64,000 bases of DNA, from NCBI GenBank assembly GCA_036852015.1, contig JAANDG010000139.1, forward strand, positions 62,001-126,000, written 5' to 3'. This DNA is from Pelodera strongyloides (Eukaryota; Nematoda; Chromadorea; Rhabditida; Rhabditidae). Positions 48,870-60,735 of the stretch are shown in pieces. The position numbers and the translations under genes are program-made. Positions within the stretch are counted from its first letter, which is position 1. Every line of letters begins with the position of its first letter. Below the pieces are notes generated by a model, which worked only from the letters and a program-made list of their open reading frames with translations, did no database searches and had not been told where the DNA came from.

Positions 48870-49582
48870 TTTTAGGCGTCCCATGAGTGTGACAACCGTC
48901 CCATGAAAATTTGACCGTCCAATGAGTGAGTCAGCAGTCCCAGGAAGAGGCCAACCGTCCCAAGGGAATTGAGCTTTCCCATGGACCTACCAACGGTCCC
49001 ATAGACTAACCAACCGTCCCATAAAAAATCTGACCGTCCCGTTTTCAAAGAGACCATGCGTGCTGTTTTTTTTTTGCATGCGAGTTGAGGAATCCAAGCA
49101 AAGAGCCACTGTGACCAACACAACCTATGCTTCATAGATTTGTCGCACACGATGTGCCGCAGGTTGCTGTTGAGAAAGAGTAGCGCCTAGCATATTTGAA
49201 CTAATTTAGATCTTTACATGTGGATAAAAGGTATTAGAGATTGCCTACCAACTGGAGAACAAACATTATCGGTGCAATTATTGCCAGCTTATGTTTTATT
49301 GGGAGCAGGAGTGCAGGAGGGCATCGGACGGCTTTTCGGCTGGGATTATACATGCGGATTTAATAAAACGTGTAGTATATGTCAGACTGGATGGGGCCTC
49401 AATCAAACATCCATACATAGCAACTTTTTTGACAAAGGAAACAGTATGGGACGGTTGGGAGGTCCATGGGACGGTCAGATTTCTATGGGGCAGTTTTCCC
49501 CCTCATGGGACGGTTGGCCCACTCATGGGACGGTTGGCTAGCTTGGGACACCTAAATTTCCATGGGACGGTAACTCTACAAT
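48870..49582. mobile_element. Foldback element 3 (ACCGTCCCAT repeats)
   Basis: Left arm 48880-49045 holds about eight ACCGTCCCAT-like units; right arm 49440-49575 holds the complement ATGGGACGGT. The 390-bp centre has no convincing gene. It lies between the membrane-protein gene and tandem copy A. Confidence 0.8.
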
Positions 49583-49589
49583 AGAGCCC

Positions 49590-50960
49590 ATTTTAGGTGG
49601 TAGACAGAGGAGAGATGGAAACTCTTTATATTCAGAAGAAATACATACTTCAGCAAGAATTCGTATCGCTAAAGAAAGGATGAAGAGTCTAGGATTCATC
49701 ACTCACAAGGTCGGTTCGCCTTCGTTGTTTGACAGTTCGCTTCTATGGCCCTCAGCGGTTCATCTTATACACTAACACCCTCTGTATATGTCCACATGTC
49801 ACCATTCTTTACAGTACACAACTCTAGGGAACAGAGAATCCCGAGAACCTATACTCAGTACTATCCTGTAATTGAAAACAAGAAATTTCGAAAAGATAGG
49901 ATTATCGATAGGTAGGCAAATTTGACATTGGGGAGCACACACTAGCAATCTCTTACTGCGGGTTAGTCCCACGGAAATCCTCGAAGCTCACGGCATTCAC
50001 AGAATCGTGTCACAAAGACCTACATTTACAGACTGCAACTAAATGATTCACCCCGCAACTTAAAACAATTAGCGAACTTGCAGAATGCAAATTTCCTGAC
50101 CCCCTCCCCCCTCTATAACACGCGTTTATCTGCTTTGAGATACAGCGAATGTCACCTCCGTAAATCCGGCACAGACCAAACCACTCAGCAGAGGGTCACG
50201 CGAGCCGCGGAGGCGTTGGGCAGAAGGAGGCCTATTTAAGGCACCCGCGGAGCAACATCGAGGATGATCACCGATTAAGCTATGCCTCATCTTTCCATGT
50301 TGTTATAAACTCTTTATTGCTTTTATCGCACGTATGTTTAGTCCATGTCCTAGGCACACTAAAACTGTCGAGCCTGATCCCGTTACAGTGGATAGTAGAT
50401 ACATCAAATTTATGAAATCCTTCAAGAACATTGTTTGTATATAAACAAATACGCCATTTTTGCCCGTTTTCTTTATTGGATTTACGATTTACTATTTTCT
50501 TTATTAGAACCCACACAATAAGTCAACAAGTTAGAGTTGTTAGTTAGAGCACATAGGACATAGGATAAGTCACAGGGAAACAAATAGTTTATTTGTACTA
50601 GAAAACAAATCTTTTATTGTCACTATGTCTCCAAGAATTATAATATATTGTTAGGTCTATTATTAATTAGCACTTATTATTGCTGATAATTTCTTGCATA
50701 CATTAATTCCTGATGGTCCGCGAATAGAAGCTACCATAAACAGCCGGTTCTAAAATAAATAAGCAATTGCGTTTACCAGAAGATGCTCCTTTATACCAGA
50801 AAGCATCCGACCCTTTTTCTAGCAGAGCACCGGGAACTCCTACGACAGTACCAGAAAAAACCGTCACTCAAAATATTGTTCGTTTTGAACCCGGAGCGAC
50901 TCTAGGGAGTCCAAGCATCACCTACAGGATATTATGTTTCCGTATATTACGTTTTCCTTT
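49590..50960. other. Mostly unexplained sequence between foldback element 3 and tandem copy A
   Basis: A minus-strand open stretch 50444-50280 (WTKHTCDKSNKEFITTWKDE, stop TAG) behind an AG could be the last exon of copy A, but it does not resemble the last exons of copies B and C. Otherwise nothing recognised. Confidence 0.4.
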
Positions 50961-50961
50961 A

Positions 50962-51420
50962 TTAAAGGGAGAGGCCCATGAAAAAAAAAAGATTTCCGCT
51001 ATTTAATTGTACAGTATGTCCGGAATTTCAGAAATATTACTGTGAAAACCGCATTGTGTGAAGCCCCGAACTCGCAGAGTTATCCCCCGGCAAACAGTTC
51101 GACTAGGTACCGTAGTCAGCACGTCAAAATTCGTTTTTATGGATTATATCCGTTCATTTGCATTCTTTCTCTACATAATAATGGTCAAACGAATAAAGAT
51201 CATTCCTACAACTATAAAGAGGCGTTTGAAATGCAAGAATGTCCTAAAAGCGAGAGAATTGATTCTGACTACGGTACCTGGCCGAACCCTTTGCCGGGGA
51301 ATAACTCTGTGAGTTCTAGGCTTCCAGCAATGCGGTTTTCACAGTAATATTTCTGTAATTCAGGACATTCTTTACAAATGAATTGAGGAAAACTTTATTC
51401 TCATGGGCCTCTCCCTTTAA
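50962..51420. mobile_element. TTAA-flanked MITE with roughly 95-bp terminal inverted repeats
   Basis: Left TTAAAGGGAGAGGCCCATGA at 50962; right TCATGGGCCTCTCCCTTTAA ending 51420. The inner parts of the arms (CAGAAATATTACTGTGAAAA, CCGCATTG) are exact complements. Inserted in tandem copy A directly after the donor of exon 51546-51430. Confidence 0.85.
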
Positions 51421-51429
51421 CGAACTTAC

Positions 51430-54400
51430 ATTATCAGAATGTAAATGAGATTCCAATAGAAGCTCGCACATGGTGAACGTTCATCCTTCCCAGTTTTTAC
51501 TGCACCTATTTCTCCGTCATTGCCTTCCTCAGTTAGTAGCTGGAACCTGTATAAACGGTTGATAGTTATTAGTTATCTAATGCAAAATTTTTAGCACGCA
51601 CTTGCAAGCAACATAATTTCTTTAACAACTACATATTTTCTACATATGTTGTGATAATTGTTTCTTTGTTTGTTTGGGTGACTTTCGTTACGCTTTTGAA
51701 TTTGTTAGTCAGTGGCACACGTTCAGCGCACTGAGACGTCGCAAGCTTCGAGCGCGGACAGAATCACAAGGGGTCACTCGGAGACGCCTACCGAAAGTAC
51801 TCGCACATGAGCTTCAATTGTTCTTCCGTTCTTCCAGTTTCTCTTACGAACAGCCGGTCATAATTTGCATATTTTGCTTGCGGAATTAAATCTGTCAGTT
51901 CACAGTAATTGATGAAACTGTGATGCCATGATCCGAGAGATGCATTCTGAAAAAGTGGAGTTTCTTTCATGGCTGGGTACATTCATTATTGTCTCCTAAT
52001 GAAGTCCAAGCTAGCGAACAAAGTGCAATATTTTATCGGCATACCTTGAGTTCTTCCGTTGCAATATACTTTACACAATATGGCAGATCGTCTCCGTAAT
52101 ACTCCATAATATTGAAGCATCCATCTTCGTCAAGGCATAGTTTGTCGTACACACTTTGAACCCAAAATTTTCTCATTTGTCGGAAATTGTAGCACTCGAC
52201 GACGATCTCTTTCAGCTTCTGAAGACAACTTTATCGCGACAATTAGAACCTTGAAGGCGCGTTCGAGTTGGGAGAATTCCGGAAAAGCTTCAAGATGGAA
52301 CATTCGCAAAATTTAGCATAGTGCCTAAAATCAGGATATTCAGCTATGTTTTTCTGTGGGTCTGTCTTTTGGCATCATGTCTAAACTTTTCTCGCGTTTC
52401 CAACTTGAACCAACTTTTTCCAGAATTCTTCAAACTTTTCCCAGCTTAAATGCGCCTAGGCCTTTTTCGGCAGCCTTGACCCCCACTCGTTTTTAATTTC
52501 TATAATTTCCGGGCAAGAAGATAATTCACCTTATTCTCTGAGCGCGCCTGGCTATGTCGCTTTAAAGGGATGGGTTCACTTTTTTTATGTTTTAGTTTTA
52601 TTGTACAAAGGTAATATTTAACAAAGAGCATACAAAATTTGACTGGAATAGTTACCTAGGGAAGACCATCAGAATTTTTGAACATTTTTTGATGCGGTGA
52701 AAAAGGGTAAGTATTAAGGTGGCTAATTCATGAACCAACTGAGATTCGCTGATGATCTGGTGCGCATAGCGCATTCATCGCAAGAAGCCAACAACCTACT
52801 GCGAGAATTGGTCTCCTCAACTTCACTGCATGGGTTGCATCTGAACATCCAGAAGACGGTCTTGATGAGGAATAAACGCGCGGACCCGCAATCTGTCTCA
52901 TTCCATGGCAACCTTATTTCGGAAACTGATTCCTTCGTCTACTTGGACGGGAAATCAACATGCAAAAATAGCTCGCACCGGAGATCCTACGCCGACAGCG
53001 CGCCGGGTGGGCCGCGTACCACCGCTACCGCATCGAACCAGTTCTCCGAGCATCCCGTGATACCAAACTGAGGGCAAACCTGCTAAACTCCACTGTTATC
53101 CCGGCACTCATGTACGCTGGTGACTGTTATCCCGGCGTACGCTGGTGAATCGTGGGCCTTTACGGATAAAAACGAACGAAAGCTGCGAGTCACACAAGCA
53201 AACATCGAACGAAGAATGGTTGGAATAGAACAAAACCTCCACAATGCTGATCTTCGAAGGCCCACACAAGTTCGAAAACTATTCGAAACACAGATGGGCA
53301 AGACATATTATGCGCCATACTGACAAACGCTGGACAAGAGAGCTGACCGAATGGAGGCCGTACAATTACAACCGCCTCAGAGGAAGTACTCCTATGCGAT
53401 GAGCTGATTCAATTTGATTCCGTTGTCCTCAGAAGGCCGGTAGCACATATATCCCCTGGCAAAGCCTCACCAGGAATCGTGTATAATGGAACTTAACGTG
53501 GGACTCACAGTCGCATCTGTCGAATATACCTTGATGCTGAAGGACGAGTGGTCAAGACGAATCAAGGTAAAAAGCCCATGTACTAGCGGGCTTTTGTTCT
53601 TACAATTAGCAGTGGGTTATTACAAAATGTTTTCGACTGCTTTTTGGTACACATGGGTGCCGTACTAAATTTGAAATTGACTCACCCGGCATGTTTCGTC
53701 ATCACTGTCAAACCGTTCAAAATATTCAACAAAAGTAGACGCTATCTAAACACCAAACGATAGTCATATTTGGTACTACGTTCTCAAGCACGCGGTGCGG
53801 TTGCGATTAGACCCATAAAAAAAGCGCGCGCGATTACCCACGCGATGCGCTTATTATTCGCTATTCGCGCGACGCGGTTGTGCATTATTGGCACCCGCGC
53901 GACGCCGTTTCTGCTCCCCTCTGCGGTCACGGCTGCCCACACGATGCGGTTACGGCAACGGCTACCCGCGCTGCGCGGTTACTGCTACGTGCATGATGCG
54001 GTTACGACGCACGACGCGTTTCCGCGAAAGTATATACGTGGTTAACCGTAAACGCGTCGTGCGGGTGTGGAGCTGCGTAGGGGTTTAATGCCATACTCGA
54101 CATGCAACTGCATTGCTCACATCACCGGTCGTTGGTTCAATACCGGCCAAAACACCCTCACCCCCACCAAAGTCGTTACAAGGAAGCAAACTAACCACAC
54201 GAATATCTAGACAATACCGCAGTCTGCGCACTACTTTAGGGCTCATATTGTATAGAATCCTGGTTGTGGCAATCACAGCTAGTCCTTTATATATTGTGTG
54301 GATGTAAAATGGCTGAAATATACAAATGCAGACACTATCACCAGTGACAGTTCACGGGAACACGGACTCTAGGATTTCCTTCTCCGAAGCTAGGTTTCAA

Positions 54401-55014
54401 ATTTCTGACTATCATAGAGTATTTATCTCGCACTTTCGCACGCGAGAATTCGCGAAAGTGCCATCCATCTCGAAAAATTTTTTGTGTGTTTTCCTTTACT
54501 TGAAGGTGACCTAAACTAAGACCGAAAGTGCCGCGTTTTTGTGGAATGGCTAGCGGCAATTTAAATTTGCAGTAAAAACTCCGGAATAACGATGATAAAA
54601 ATAATTCCCGCTCAATACACCTTTAAATTTAATAGTCCTTCCACGAAAACGCTGCACTTTCGGTCTTTTCGAGATGGATGGCACTTTCGCGAATTCTCGC
54701 GTGCGAAAGTGCGAGATAAATACTCTATGATATTCAAACGGCGAATATGGAGTGACTGCGACCCGGCAAAGCTCAAACAAGCGAAACGAAAGATAACATG
54801 GGCCAGTGTACTGTATGTAATATTTGAAGACGAACTTTACTCACCAGCATTGGATCAAGCGCCGTAAGCTTCGGATAATAAAGATTGGGATTTTCGAAGG
54901 CATTGCAATTTTCTACTGGGACGTCTCGGTCAGGACTGACGACGTAAGCAAGCGGTATGTAGGACATATCTGAGAATTCAAAAGGACTAAGTGCGTAGTC
55001 GGAGCACCGAAAAT
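51430..55014 (-). CDS. Tandem family member A: unrecognised Cys-containing protein
   Basis: First of three tandem copies. Exons a-e: 55014-54845 (CSDYALSPFEFSDMSYIPLA), 53745-53686 (IASTFVEYFERFDSDDETCR), 52218-52045 (ECYNFRQMRKFWVQSVYDKL), 51946-51792 (SWHHSFINYCELTDLIPQAK), 51546-51430 (FQLLTEEGNDGEIGAVKTGK). Phases agree throughout, about 225 residues. The first exon with ATG and the last exon were not found. About eight Cys and no membrane helix are visible in these exons. A possible final exon is at about 50440-50280 (ending TAG), weakly supported. The donor of exon e is directly followed by a TTAA-type MITE, the exon b-c intron holds an antisense RTE remnant, and the exon a-b intron holds a perfect inverted-repeat MITE missing from copy B. 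These insertions may make copy A defective, although every exon found is open. Family unknown. Confidence 0.6.
52727..53395 (+). mobile_element. Non-LTR retrotransposon remnant, RTE type (reverse transcriptase and C-terminal part)
   Basis: Pieces in different frames: RFADDLVRIAHSSQEANNLL (reverse transcriptase box FADD), LHLNIQKTVLMRN, then ESWAFTDKNERKLRVTQANI with ERRMVGI, then RHIMRHTDKRWTRELTEW. The order and motifs match RTE-like elements. It is frameshifted, 5'-truncated and carries a small internal duplication near 53095-53150, so it is dead. It lies antisense in an intron of tandem copy A. Confidence 0.8.
53770..54310. repeat. GC-rich minisatellite and tRNA B-box-like block, duplicated with copy B
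   Basis: Repeats near GCGGTTACGGCAACGGCTACC, with CACGATGCGG variants, occupy 53770-54060. A unique-looking block follows with GTTGGTTCAATACCGGCC, close to a Pol III B box. The same region recurs at 58930-59470 in the tandem duplication. Confidence 0.7.
54410..54732. mobile_element. MITE with about 66-bp near-perfect terminal inverted repeats
   Basis: Left TATCATAGAGTATTTATCTC / GCACTTTCGCACGCGAGAAT; the right end is its complement through 54732. The flanks (CTCCGAAGCTAGGTTTCAAA and GGCGAATATGGAGTGACTG) are contiguous in copy B near 59575-59675 without it, so it is a young insertion in copy A. Confidence 0.85.
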
Positions 55015-55560
55015 CTGAAAACTGATTTGCAGTGATGAATTGAATTGAAATATCGAATGTTGTTTCTTTCTTTGTTTTGCTTGAGTTGGCAATATTTGTG
55101 GCACTCAGCTATAGTCAAGAAAAAGTCAAGTAGTCGAGAGGCATGGTGCGATCACTTAGTACTATGGCTACACTCTCCCTATTTGAATGCCTTACCGTTT
55201 CTTTACATGAAGCAAAGCATTACGTCACCTTTCCAACTAAGAATATAATTTAACTATTTGATCATTTGTAGTAGTAATTTTTTTTAAATATTTTCTATTG
55301 ATAGTACGACCGATAATATCAACAGCGCGAAAATTACATTAAATTACCTTTGCTCCCAGAGAGCATGCTCACAAAGCTGAGATATCTACGAATTTATAAA
55401 ACAACTGGGGTACCACAGTTTTAGCTAACAATAAGTGCGAAATAGCGTGATAGGGCTAGAGGTGTAGAGAGTGTTGTGCTAGACAGAGGGTGAATAAAGG
55501 GCTGCAGCTTATAGGGTCTTTATCCCTAGTATGAGCGATACAAGCGTATTTATAGAGAAC

Positions 55561-55566
55561 TTTATT
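55561..55566 (-). terminator. Polyadenylation signal AATAAA of tandem copy B
   Basis: TTTATT on the plus strand; overlaps the TAA stop of the last exon. Copy C has a diverged form (CTAAATTAAG) at the same place. Confidence 0.55.
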
Positions 55567-58500
55567 TATAGAATATTTCCTGACCAATAGGGTTCGGCAA
55601 ATAGTCCCTGTATATGTTCATAGTTTCCAGTGGATCGGTTGAATCTTGAGTTTTCGTCCTCCAGAAACACAAAAACAGAATATACAGCCGAAAAGAGCAC
55701 ATCATGTTCATTCAATACACAAGTTAAATATTGTCAGCTAAATTATCCACAAATAAAATCAATTCAAAGTTAACAATTTGCATGCGGAATAGTCAAATTT
55801 CAACTTATTCTTTGATTGTGAGATCAATCTGTCAATCCGTCGATATCAGTCGATCCAGACTGCGTCGTTGAGGAATACAGGATGAATAATATAACTAACT
55901 GTTTTAGTTGGCTCGTCCCAAATTATATTTCATGGTACGATTACGGTACCTGGCCTTCGCGCCAAAATTCAATTTAAATCGGGCGGGTAGGTGCAATATT
56001 AATCAATACAGAGAATATGGGCATTTCGCCGGGTCGGGGAGCATAAGTGCCTCTACCTTCCCCCGGTGCCCTTTCTCACTTATTATGATTTTAAATAATA
56101 GATTATTATCATTTTTGTTTTTCTTATTTGTTCAGCCACTGAACTGATGAGGGTCAGGCTGGGTTTTGCCCGTCTTCAGTAAGACCCGAAACGGGACTAA
56201 ACTATTTATTTTTATAATTTATTTGTTTATCCCCGCCCCTCAGCCCGCCCTACCAAACATTTTATCACAATAGGATAAATGATTCTCGGTTAACGGAGGA
56301 CTATGGCAACGACTCAAAGCTGATCGACGCGAGGTTGAGTTTGGCCCCTGACAACTTTGAAACCATCAACCGGCGGGAAAATCATGGGCGATCCCTCCTG
56401 GTCCGAGTCGGAAGACTTCGAACAAGTTGTAACATGGAACTAATGCCCAGGAACAAGTTATAGTTTTGAAACACGGTATTGAACCACACTTGAACACGGA
56501 ACACGTAGCATGAAAGATTTACAATATATAATTCAATTCTTTATATGAGCATGGATACATCCACAAGTATCGGCTGTCATTTATTTGTATTGTTTTAATA
56601 TTATTTATTATTTATTTCAGTACCTGCTGTTTATGGTAGCTTCCACACGCGGGCAATCAAGAAGACATTACTGCAGTAAATCAGCAATACATCTCATTGA
56701 TGGTAGAATTAATAATTATCATAATAGTAACGTATTGACAATAAAGTTTTTGTTCCTTATCATATGTGCTCTAATTTCTTGCTGACTTATCATATGGGCC
56801 CTACAAAGGCAATATACGAATAATATCACTGCAACTTCAATGGGGCCAAAGAAAACGGGCAACCAGAGGTTTAGATGTTTATATTCAAACAGTGTACTAG
56901 ATGGATGTTGTCAATTCGATGTATATATTGTGGCTTGGGATGTGGTTCGACTGTGTAAAACAACGATAAACTTCGGAATGGTAAAAAAGAGAACTTTATG
57001 CAAGATTTAATTTCTAGTTTAATATATAAAAAAAATTTGAAATCCAATTTGCTGTACAAACAATGAACATCAAGCGTTCCACAGAGAAAATAACGAAAAT
57101 ATCTATACAACAATATGGAACTCGATGAAAAACCACACTGAATTCAATATCGATGGAATCAAGGTTAAATTTTCCTAATCCTCTTTTGTACCACGGTAAT
57201 ACTTTTTAATTGTTTGCATTGTTAAAAGATTCATATTCAGTTTTAAGCTCCAAAAATGGCATCAGACTAAAATTGAAGTTGAGAAACTTCATTACAAAGA
57301 CTCAAGATTGAGCGATAAATAAAGGTAAATAAAACTATAAAACAGCTTATTGTCAATATATTTGTCAAGCGTCGGTTTGCGTCCTGATTTTCCTCAGATA
57401 ACTACCGCGAATACATTGTTCTAAAACAGAATATTATATTAAGACCATCAAACAATTTAACTTATATATGACAGCGCCTTCTTTGAGGTAGTTTGTAGAA
57501 TGTTGTAAGTTCTTCAGGTAAACACTTACATTATTACTGCGATATAAAGTTTATCCAAGTCGTATGCTGCACACAGTGAACTATCACCCTTTTCGGTCTT
57601 TACTTCCTGTATTTCTCCTTCCTTCCCTTCTTCGGTTAGTATTTGAAATCTATGTATACGAGGTTGAGTTAGTGGTTTATTAAATGTTACATAGAACGTA
57701 ATTTGAACTTTTAGTGAAAGGCGCGCACATCCAGGAGAGAGGGAGCACTGGGAAAACTCCGCACCATCGCCGCGCAAAAAAGAAGGTCTGCCACGAGTGC
57801 GCTCCAGGCGCCCCCTGAGACCGCGTATGCGCCCATTGACATTCGCGCACCCACGAAGCACCCGCCGGGCAGCCTAGGCGGTGTGCGCGGACACGCTGTT
57901 GCGGACCAACATTTTTGGTACGGCGATGACGCCAAGTTTCACGTTGGTAGAGGTTTTACCGCTTGGTCAAGGCCGTCGTTAACTCCCCAAACTTCCCTTT
58001 TTAGAATATATACGCAAGCTCACCGAAAGTACTCGCACATTAACTTCAATTGTTCTCCCGTTCTTCCAGTTTCTCTTACGATCAGACGGTCATAATTCGC
58101 GTATTTTACTTCCGGAATTAAATCTGTCAGTTTGCAATAATTGATGAAACTGTGATGCCAGGATCCGAAAGATGCATTCTGAAAATTTAAGTTTCTTTCG
58201 TGGCAGTGTAGATTCACTATTGTCTCCTAATCTAGTCAAAACTAGCGCATCAAAGTGCAACATTTTATCGGAAGCGTACAACATCATACCTTGAGTTGTT
58301 CCGTTGCAATATACTTTACACAATACGGCACATCGTCTCCATAATACTCCATAATATTGAAACATCCATCTTCGTCAAGACAAAGTTTGTCGTACACATT
58401 TTCAACCCAAAACTTGCGCATTTGTCGGAAATTGTAGCACTCGACGACGATTTCCTTCAGGTTCTGGAAACAACTTCATTGCGACAATTAGAACGTTGTC

Positions 58501-59522
58501 TTTTTGCGGCAGCCTTGATCATCATTCATACTAAGCGTTTTTGACTTCTATAATTTCCCCACAAGAAGTGAATTGATCTATTTTGCTTTAAACTCAATAG
58601 CCCGGGGTGGGGGAATTAATGTAAAAGTATCCAGGATCTATTCATTTAGCGGGTAGCAGCTTTGTTTCGTACTCTATATAAAATGTAGTGAGATTTTTAT
58701 TATTTAATATGTACTGAGGTTGTTCAAAATTACAAGCAAAATTTATCATAAATGAAGCCGGTAGACTAGCGGGGTTTTTGTTCTTATAATTATAAATTAT
58801 ATTGGGAATTGTATTCGACCCGTTTCCAAATTTGAAATTGACTTACCCGGCATGTTTCGTCATCACTGTCAAACCGTTCAACATATTCAACAAAAGTAGA
58901 CGCGATCTAAACATCAAACTATAACCGTATTCGGTATTACGACTCAAGCACGCGGTGCGGTTACGGTTAGACCCATAAAAAAGCGCGCCCGCGACTTCCC
59001 ACGCGATACGCTTATTATTCGCTACCCGCGCGCCGCGGTTGTGCATTATAGCTACCCGCACAACGCGGATGTTACCCTTACGATGCGGTTACGCCTACGG
59101 CTACCCGCGCTGTGCGGCTACCCGCACGATGCGGTTACGGCAACGGCTACCCGCGCTGCGCGGTTACTGCCACGTGCATGATACGGTTACGGCGCATGAC
59201 GCGTTTCCGAGAAAGCATATGCGTGTTTAGGGGTAAACGCGTCGTGCGGGCGTGGAGCTGTGTCGCGGGTTTGCTCATATCACCGGTCGTTGGTTCAATA
59301 CCGGCCAAAAACACCCTCACCCCACCAAAGTCGTTATAATGAAGCAAACTAACCACACGAATATCTAGACAATACCGCAGTCTGCGCACTACTTTGGGAC
59401 TCATATCGTATAGAATTGTGGTAGTAGCAATCACCGCCAGTCCTTTATGTATTGTGTGGATGTAAAATGGCTGAAATACACAAATGCAGGCACTATCACT
59501 AGTGACACGGCCACGGGATCAC

Positions 59523-59563
<41 letters not shown>

Positions 59564-59934
59564 TCATTTTCCTTCTCCAAAGTTAGGTTTCAAAGGACTT
59601 GGTTTTGTTTCATTTCTTTCTTATAGTCTACCATATTCTAACAATAAGTAAAATGGCGAATATGAAGAAGTGACTGCGACCTATTAAGAAGACACCAAAC
59701 AAGGGAAACGAAAGATAACATGGGCCAGGGTAGAGTGTAGTATTTGGAGTCCAATTTTACTCACCAGCATTGGATCAAGCGCCGTAAGCTTCGGATAATG
59801 AAGATAGGGATTTTCGAAGGCATTGCAATTTTCTACTGGGACGTCTCGACCAGGACTGACGACGTAATCAAGCGGTATGTAGGATATATCCGAGAATTCA
59901 AAAGTACTAAGTGCGTAATCGTAGCACCGAAAAT
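55566..59934 (-). CDS. Tandem family member B: unrecognised Cys-containing protein
   Basis: Exons a-e: 59934-59765, 58906-58847, 58463-58290, 58178-58024, 57649-57530, with the same lengths and phases as copy A except exon e, which is 3 bp longer. Exon c differs from A at 5 of 58 residues, exon a at 7 of 56. The last exon is 55658-55566 (DENSRFNRSTGNYEHIQGLF, ending YWSGNIL), with stop TAA 55568-55566 overlapping AATAAA on this strand at 55566-55561. At least one exon between 57530 and 55658 is unresolved; the phases require it. In copy B the frame of exon a is open upstream to an ATG at 59974 (MFLCHHSTATQFSDF), possibly the real start. A tRNA-derived SINE sits upstream at about 60000-60250. 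Secretion or location cannot be judged without the N-terminus. Confidence 0.6.
58930..59470. repeat. GC-rich minisatellite, duplicate of 53770-54310
   Basis: Same order as in copy A: CACGCGATACGCTTATTATT.., GCGGTTACGGCAACGGCTACC units, then TTGGTTCAATACCGGCC. Unit numbers differ between the copies. A (TC)n run follows at 59521-59565. Confidence 0.7.
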
Positions 59935-60000
59935 CTGAAAATTGAGTTGCAGTGCTGTGATGACATAGAAACATCGAATGGTGTTATCTTCGCTGTTTTG

Positions 60001-60260
60001 CCGGTGGTGTAGTGGCTAGCGCTGCTACACACCACACACACGACCGGGGTTCAATTCCCGCGGCTGGTTGCAACGACCGGGTGGTAAAAACGGTACCAGG
60101 TGAAAACTTGGGAAGGTTTCTTGGATCAGGGCTGGCCACCCATTCCGTAATCAAAGATGGCCTATTCTCTGGAGCGCACTACTTCGGTAGACCGGATCGG
60201 ACTGCAGGGACCCCTTCGGGGCCCTGAAGAACAGTCCTAGCTTTAACCTAATCTTTTTAA
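60001..60260 (+). mobile_element. tRNA-derived SINE
   Basis: Starts with a tRNA-like head: A box GGTGTAGTGGCTAGCGC and B box GGGGTTCAATTCCCGC, closed by CCGGTGG/CGGCTGGT. A roughly 180-bp unrelated body follows. The matching place in tandem copy A (about 55065-55120) lacks it, so it inserted into copy B after duplication. It shares no sequence with the 450-bp repeat. Confidence 0.8.
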
Positions 60261-60735
60261 CCTTAAATATTTCAGGTACCCAGCTACGGTCAAGTAAAAG
60301 TCAAGTAGCCAAGAAACATGGCACGGCCACTTAGTAATATGGCTACACTCTCTCTATTTGAATGTCTTGGCGTTTCTTTATATAAGCATTACGTCACCCT
60401 TTCGAACTAGAATATAATTTAATTATTTGATCATTTGTAGTAGTAATTTTTTGAATATTTTCTATTGATAGTACGACCGATAATATCAACAGCGCGAAAA
60501 TTACATTAAATTACCTTTGCTCCCCGAGGCAGGAGAGCATGCTCAAAAAGCTAAGATATCTACGAATTTATAAAACAATGGGGTACCGCAGCTTTAGCTA
60601 ACAATAAGTGCGAAATAGCGTGATAGGGCTAGAGGTGTAGAGAGTGTTGTGCTAGACAGAGGATGAAAAAGGGCTGCAGCTTCTAGCGTCTCCAGTCCTT
60701 TTACGCTAAAGAAACGTCTTTATAGAAAACTTAAT

